A stretch of 64,000 nucleotides of DNA from Promicromonospora sukumoe 327MFSha3.1. Its GTDB lineage: Bacteria > Actinomycetota > Actinomycetes > Actinomycetales > Cellulomonadaceae. The DNA lies in contig NZ_ARQM01000011.1 of NCBI RefSeq assembly GCF_000385135.1, positions 682,001 to 746,000 on the forward strand, read 5' to 3'. The notes beneath the pieces are model-generated. The model did not search any database and was not told the origin of the DNA. It saw only the letters and a list, made by a program, of their open reading frames with translations. How positions within the stretch are numbered: position 1 is the first letter of the stretch; the number at the start of each line of letters is the position of its first letter. Below are positions 61,739 to 64,000 of this stretch, in pieces. The translations under genes were made by a program, and so were the position numbers.

Positions 61739-62590
61739 TCAGGACGGCTGGCGGGACGCCACCCACTGGTGGTGCTGGGCCAGACTGCGGTCGAACAGGC
61801 CGCGCAGGGCGTCGCCGTCGACGCCCCGCAGCGAGATCCCCAGCGCCCGGAGCGCGTCCCGCCAGTCGTCGTACGCCGTCAGCCCGACCCGTTCGGGGCG
61901 CGCCCCGGTCCGGGTGAACTGGCACCCGCGCAGCGTCTCCGCTGCGTCGGGCAGACGGCGCTGCACCACCAGCCTGCGCGCGTAGGCGCCGCCGTCCGGC
62001 GCGGTGAGCTTCCGGTGCGCGCCGCGCTCCTGCTCCGGCGTGAGCACCTCGTCGAAGAGGTCCACCGCGCCGAAGCTGCCCTGCGGGTCGTGGTGGAAGG
62101 TCCAGCCGTCGTGGCGCACCTCCAGCCGGTAGGTGAACGGGCCCTGCCGGTAGGTGCCGGCGACCAACGGCAGGGGTTCGTGCAGGCCGTCGCCGCAGCC
62201 GACGTCGGGCCACCAGACGCCGCCCGGGTTCTCCGCGCTGGGCAGCCCCCGCACGGTCAGCGCCAGGTGCCCCACGTACACGTCGGCGCGCTCGGCCGCG
62301 GAGTCCCAGTTGTGCCCCCACGCCGGGACGACGTCGAAGCCGAGCGACCGCAGCGCCGCCGTCAGCACGCCGTTGTGGTGGAAGCAGTAGCCGGCGTTGC
62401 CGCCCGCCGCGACGCGCGCCAGGGTCGACGGCACGTCGACGGCGGGCGGGCTGCCGAGCATGGTGTGCAGGTTCTCGTACGGGATGCGCTCGGCGTGCCG
62501 CCGGTGGATCTCGAACAGGGTCGCGACGGTCGCCGGCGGCCGCTCGTCGAGGCCCAGCCGGGCGAGGTATCCGGCCGCCGCGTGCGTCAT
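61739..62590 (-). CDS. Arylamine N-acetyltransferase
   Basis: A 283-residue NAT of normal length, transferring acetyl (or another acyl) from CoA to arylamines. The catalytic triad is Cys69 (GGNAGYCFHHNG), His108 (VYVGHLALTV) and Asp129 (PDVGCGDG); IPYENLHTMLG is also conserved. The family's RGGYCFE motif is altered to AGGNAGYCFHH, leaving the cysteine intact. In actinobacteria NATs act in xenobiotic or secondary metabolism. The ATG lies 7 bases after TATCCT (62603-62598), leaderless. Confidence 0.9.
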   Translation of the reverse strand: MTHAAAGYLARLGLDERPPATVATLFEIHRRHAERIPYENLHTMLGSPPAVDVPSTLARVAAGGNAGYCFHHNGVLTAALRSLGFDVVPAWGHNWDSAAERADVYVGHLALTVRGLPSAENPGGVWWPDVGCGDGLHEPLPLVAGTYRQGPFTYRLEVRHDGWTFHHDPQGSFGAVDLFDEVLTPEQERGAHRKLTAPDGGAYARRLVVQRRLPDAAETLRGCQFTRTGARPERVGLTAYDDWRDALRALGISLRGVDGDALRGLFDRSLAQHHQWVASRQPS

Positions 62591-62651
62591 GGCGAGCAGG
62601 ATATCCGCCGGGCCCGGTGTCCGATTTGCACCAGCAGGCTAGTGTGCGGCC

Positions 62652-63134
62652 GTGGACGTTTGGGCAGAGGTACTCGTCGGTGTCGCAATCCTGGTCGGAC
62701 TGATCGGCATCGTCGTCCAGGTGTTGCCGGGCGCCGTGCTCGTGCTGGGCGGCATCCTCGTGTGGGCGATCTTCACGGGCGGCGTCGAGGCGTGGGTCGT
62801 GTTCGGCATCGCCGCGGCCGCCATCGCGATCGCCGAGGTGGCCCAGTGGTTGATCGCGGGCAAGCACCTGCGCAAGGCGAACGTGCCGTGGCTGACCCTG
62901 GCCGTGGGCGGCATCGCCGGCATCATCGGCTTCTTCGTGATCCCGGTGATCGGCCTGTTCCTGTTCTTCGTCGGCGCGATCTTCCTGATGGAGTGGGCGC
63001 GGCACCGCGAGGTCCCGGCGGCGTGGGCCTCCACCAAGGCCGCCGTCCAGGCCACCCTCATCACGATCGGCGTGCAGCTCGTGGGCTCGCTGTTCGCGGC
63101 GGGCACCTGGGTCGTGGGCCTCTTCTTCACCTGA
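62652..63134 (+). CDS. DUF456 integral membrane protein
   Basis: A 160-residue protein of the DUF456 family, with four to five TM segments rich in glycine (VGLIGIVVQVLPGAVLVLGG, WVVFGIAAAAIAIAEVAQWL, GGIAGIIGFFVIPVIGLFLF, FAAGTWVVGLFF). GLxGxxxPxLPG-like GLIGIVVQVLPG and HREVPAAWASTKAA are typical of the family. Function unknown. The GTG lies 6 bases after TAGTGT (62640-62645), leaderless. It is divergent from the NAT gene and followed by a long hairpin. Confidence 0.85.
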   Translation: MDVWAEVLVGVAILVGLIGIVVQVLPGAVLVLGGILVWAIFTGGVEAWVVFGIAAAAIAIAEVAQWLIAGKHLRKANVPWLTLAVGGIAGIIGFFVIPVIGLFLFFVGAIFLMEWARHREVPAAWASTKAAVQATLITIGVQLVGSLFAAGTWVVGLFFT

Positions 63135-63163
63135 CGCCGCCGGGCCACGGCAGCGCCGCGAGA

Positions 63164-63234
63164 GTGCGCTTCTACCCAGTCATTAGGCCCGGAAACAGCG
63201 TGATTCCGGGCCCAATGACTGGGTAGAAGCGCAC
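63164..63234. repeat. Long hairpin between DUF456 and thioesterase genes
   Basis: Arms 63164-63194 and 63204-63234 (31 bp; contains CTTCTACCCAGTCATT) with one mismatch and a 9-base loop. It lies 29 bp after the DUF456 stop at a convergent junction. No sequence relation to types A or B. Confidence 0.92.
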
Positions 63235-63294
63235 CTTCGCGCGGGGCGCGAGCGCGAGCGCGCGCGCCGACGGCGGCAGGCGTCAGGCGCGCCG

Positions 63295-63843
63295 CTACGG
63301 CGTCGGCAGGTCGAAGATCAGCAGGGTGCTCGACGCCGTCGCGACCACCGCGCCCGTCGCGTCCCGCACCACTCCCTCGGTGAAGCCGACCCGGGAGCCG
63401 GCCTTGACCACGGTGCCCTCCGCGCTGAGCGGTCCGCCGCCGCCGCGCACGGCCTTGACGTAGCTCACCTTGATCTCGATCGACGTGTAGCCCTTGCCCT
63501 GCGGCAGCACCGACTGGATGGCGCAGCCGCACACCGTGTCCAGCAGGGTGCAGAGCACGCCACCGTGGATCGTGCCGATCGGGTTGTAGCCGGACTCGTC
63601 GGGCGTGCACCGGAAGGTCACGCGCCCCTCCTCGACCTCGTCGATGTCGAGGCCGAAGTGCGCGGCGATCGGCGGCGGCGGGATGACGCCCTCGCGCATC
63701 CGGCGCAGGAACTCCACCCCGGTCATCAGCGGCGCCTGTGCCGCGGTCTGGATGGGGTCGTACCAGGTCAGCTCGCGGGTCCGCGGCTCGCCCCAGGCCT
63801 CGTGAGCACTCGCGGGGGAGTCGGTCTGCTGTGTTTCGGACAT
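63295..63843 (-). CDS. PaaI-family hotdog thioesterase
   Basis: A 182-residue acyl-CoA thioesterase-like protein. NPIGTIHGGVLCTLLDTVCG is the hotdog catalytic segment, and YTSIEIKVSYVKAVRGGGG and GSRVGFTEGVVRDATGAVVA are the following strands. PaaI-type enzymes hydrolyse phenylacetyl-type or other aromatic acyl-CoAs; substrate unknown. The ATG lies 7 bases after TACCCT (63856-63851), leaderless, and only 24 bp from the divergent peptidase start. Confidence 0.88.
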   Translation of the reverse strand: MSETQQTDSPASAHEAWGEPRTRELTWYDPIQTAAQAPLMTGVEFLRRMREGVIPPPPIAAHFGLDIDEVEEGRVTFRCTPDESGYNPIGTIHGGVLCTLLDTVCGCAIQSVLPQGKGYTSIEIKVSYVKAVRGGGGPLSAEGTVVKAGSRVGFTEGVVRDATGAVVATASSTLLIFDLPTP

Positions 63844-63850
63844 GTTCGCA

Positions 63851-63860
63851 AGGGTAGTGT
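63851..63860. promoter_or_regulatory. Overlapping bidirectional -10 elements
   Basis: AGGGTAGTGT holds TAGTGT on the + strand (63855-63860) and TACCCT on the minus strand (63856-63851), sharing the central TA. Each is 7 bases from its start codon, so one short element drives two leaderless genes in opposite directions. Confidence 0.7.
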
Positions 63861-63867
63861 CCGGGCC

Positions 63868-64000
63868 ATGCAGGCAGCCGACCTTCCCCTTGTCCGCACC
63901 GTCTCCCGGCCCGCCGTCCACCCGGACGGGACCTGGGCCGTCGTGGCCGTGACCCGCCCCGACCTGGACGCCGACGCCGTCGTGGGCCAGCTCTGGCGGG
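63868..64000 (+). CDS. S9-family peptidase, N-terminal part (3' end outside window)
   Basis: The first 44 residues of a gene running off the window. DLPLVRTVSRPAVHPDGTWA and VAVTRPDLDADAVVGQLW match the start of the beta-propeller of S9 acylaminoacyl-/dipeptidyl-peptidases, with a HPDG blade motif. The ATG is 7 bases after TAGTGT (63855-63860), so it is leaderless. The catalytic domain cannot be seen. Confidence 0.75.
   Translation, partial: MQAADLPLVRTVSRPAVHPDGTWAVVAVTRPDLDADAVVGQLWR

Overview
The window is very GC-rich, densely packed actinobacterial chromosome with GC-ending codons in every real gene. A WhiB-family regulator, a CIRCE-controlled groES, the alr-tsaE-tsaB-rimI-tsaD neighbourhood, a GuaB3-type IMPDH paralogue, and many genes that start 6-7 bases after a TANNNT -10 box point to Micrococcales. 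The mix of genes would suit Cellulomonadaceae or Promicromonosporaceae; that family assignment is inference. I see no tRNA, rRNA, CRISPR array, insertion sequence or prophage.

Layout. 1-3.6 kb: end of a two-component system, a GNAT enzyme, a glutathione peroxidase and an RluA-type pseudouridine synthase. 3.6-9.7 kb: alanine racemase and t6A tRNA-modification genes (tsaE, tsaB, rimI; tsaD inverted) with a rhodanese. 9.8-15.6 kb: nitroreductase, YbdK-type ligase, THUMP-like methyltransferase, groES, whiB and a MerR regulator. 15.6-22.4 kb: guaB, an exported flavin amine oxidase divergent from an exported RidA protein, a DnaQ-like exonuclease, guaB3 and a GNAT. 22.4-30 kb: succinate-semialdehyde dehydrogenase, small enzymes, and a MarR-controlled LLM oxidoreductase operon. 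30-36 kb: the phosphoketolase operon xfp-pta-ackA. 36-43 kb: SURF1, MalY-type aminotransferase, YceI, DUF3817 and a heterodimeric ABC exporter. 43-47 kb: IclR-controlled galactonate genes dgoK-dgoA-dgoD. 47-56.5 kb: guaA, a secreted crystallin-like protein, prepilin peptidase, glycosyltransferase, and a PspC/histidine kinase/response regulator envelope-stress module. 56.6-60.9 kb: the sulfite reductase-cysH-cysG operon behind a polycysteine leader peptide. 61-64 kb: small membrane proteins, arylamine N-acetyltransferase, a thioesterase and the start of an S9 peptidase.

Three patterns run across the window. (1) Many intergenic gaps carry long, almost perfect inverted repeats (arms 17-33 bp, loops 0-12 bases). 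One family (37 kb, 50 kb, 61 kb) shows compensatory changes between copies, so pairing itself appears to be conserved. (2) At least 24 genes appear to be leaderless, and guaB, guaB3 and guaA share almost the same promoter-start module. (3) A dispersed GGTCTCGACARGCTCGACC element sits in frame inside sseA, ackA, pta and cysG as well as between genes.
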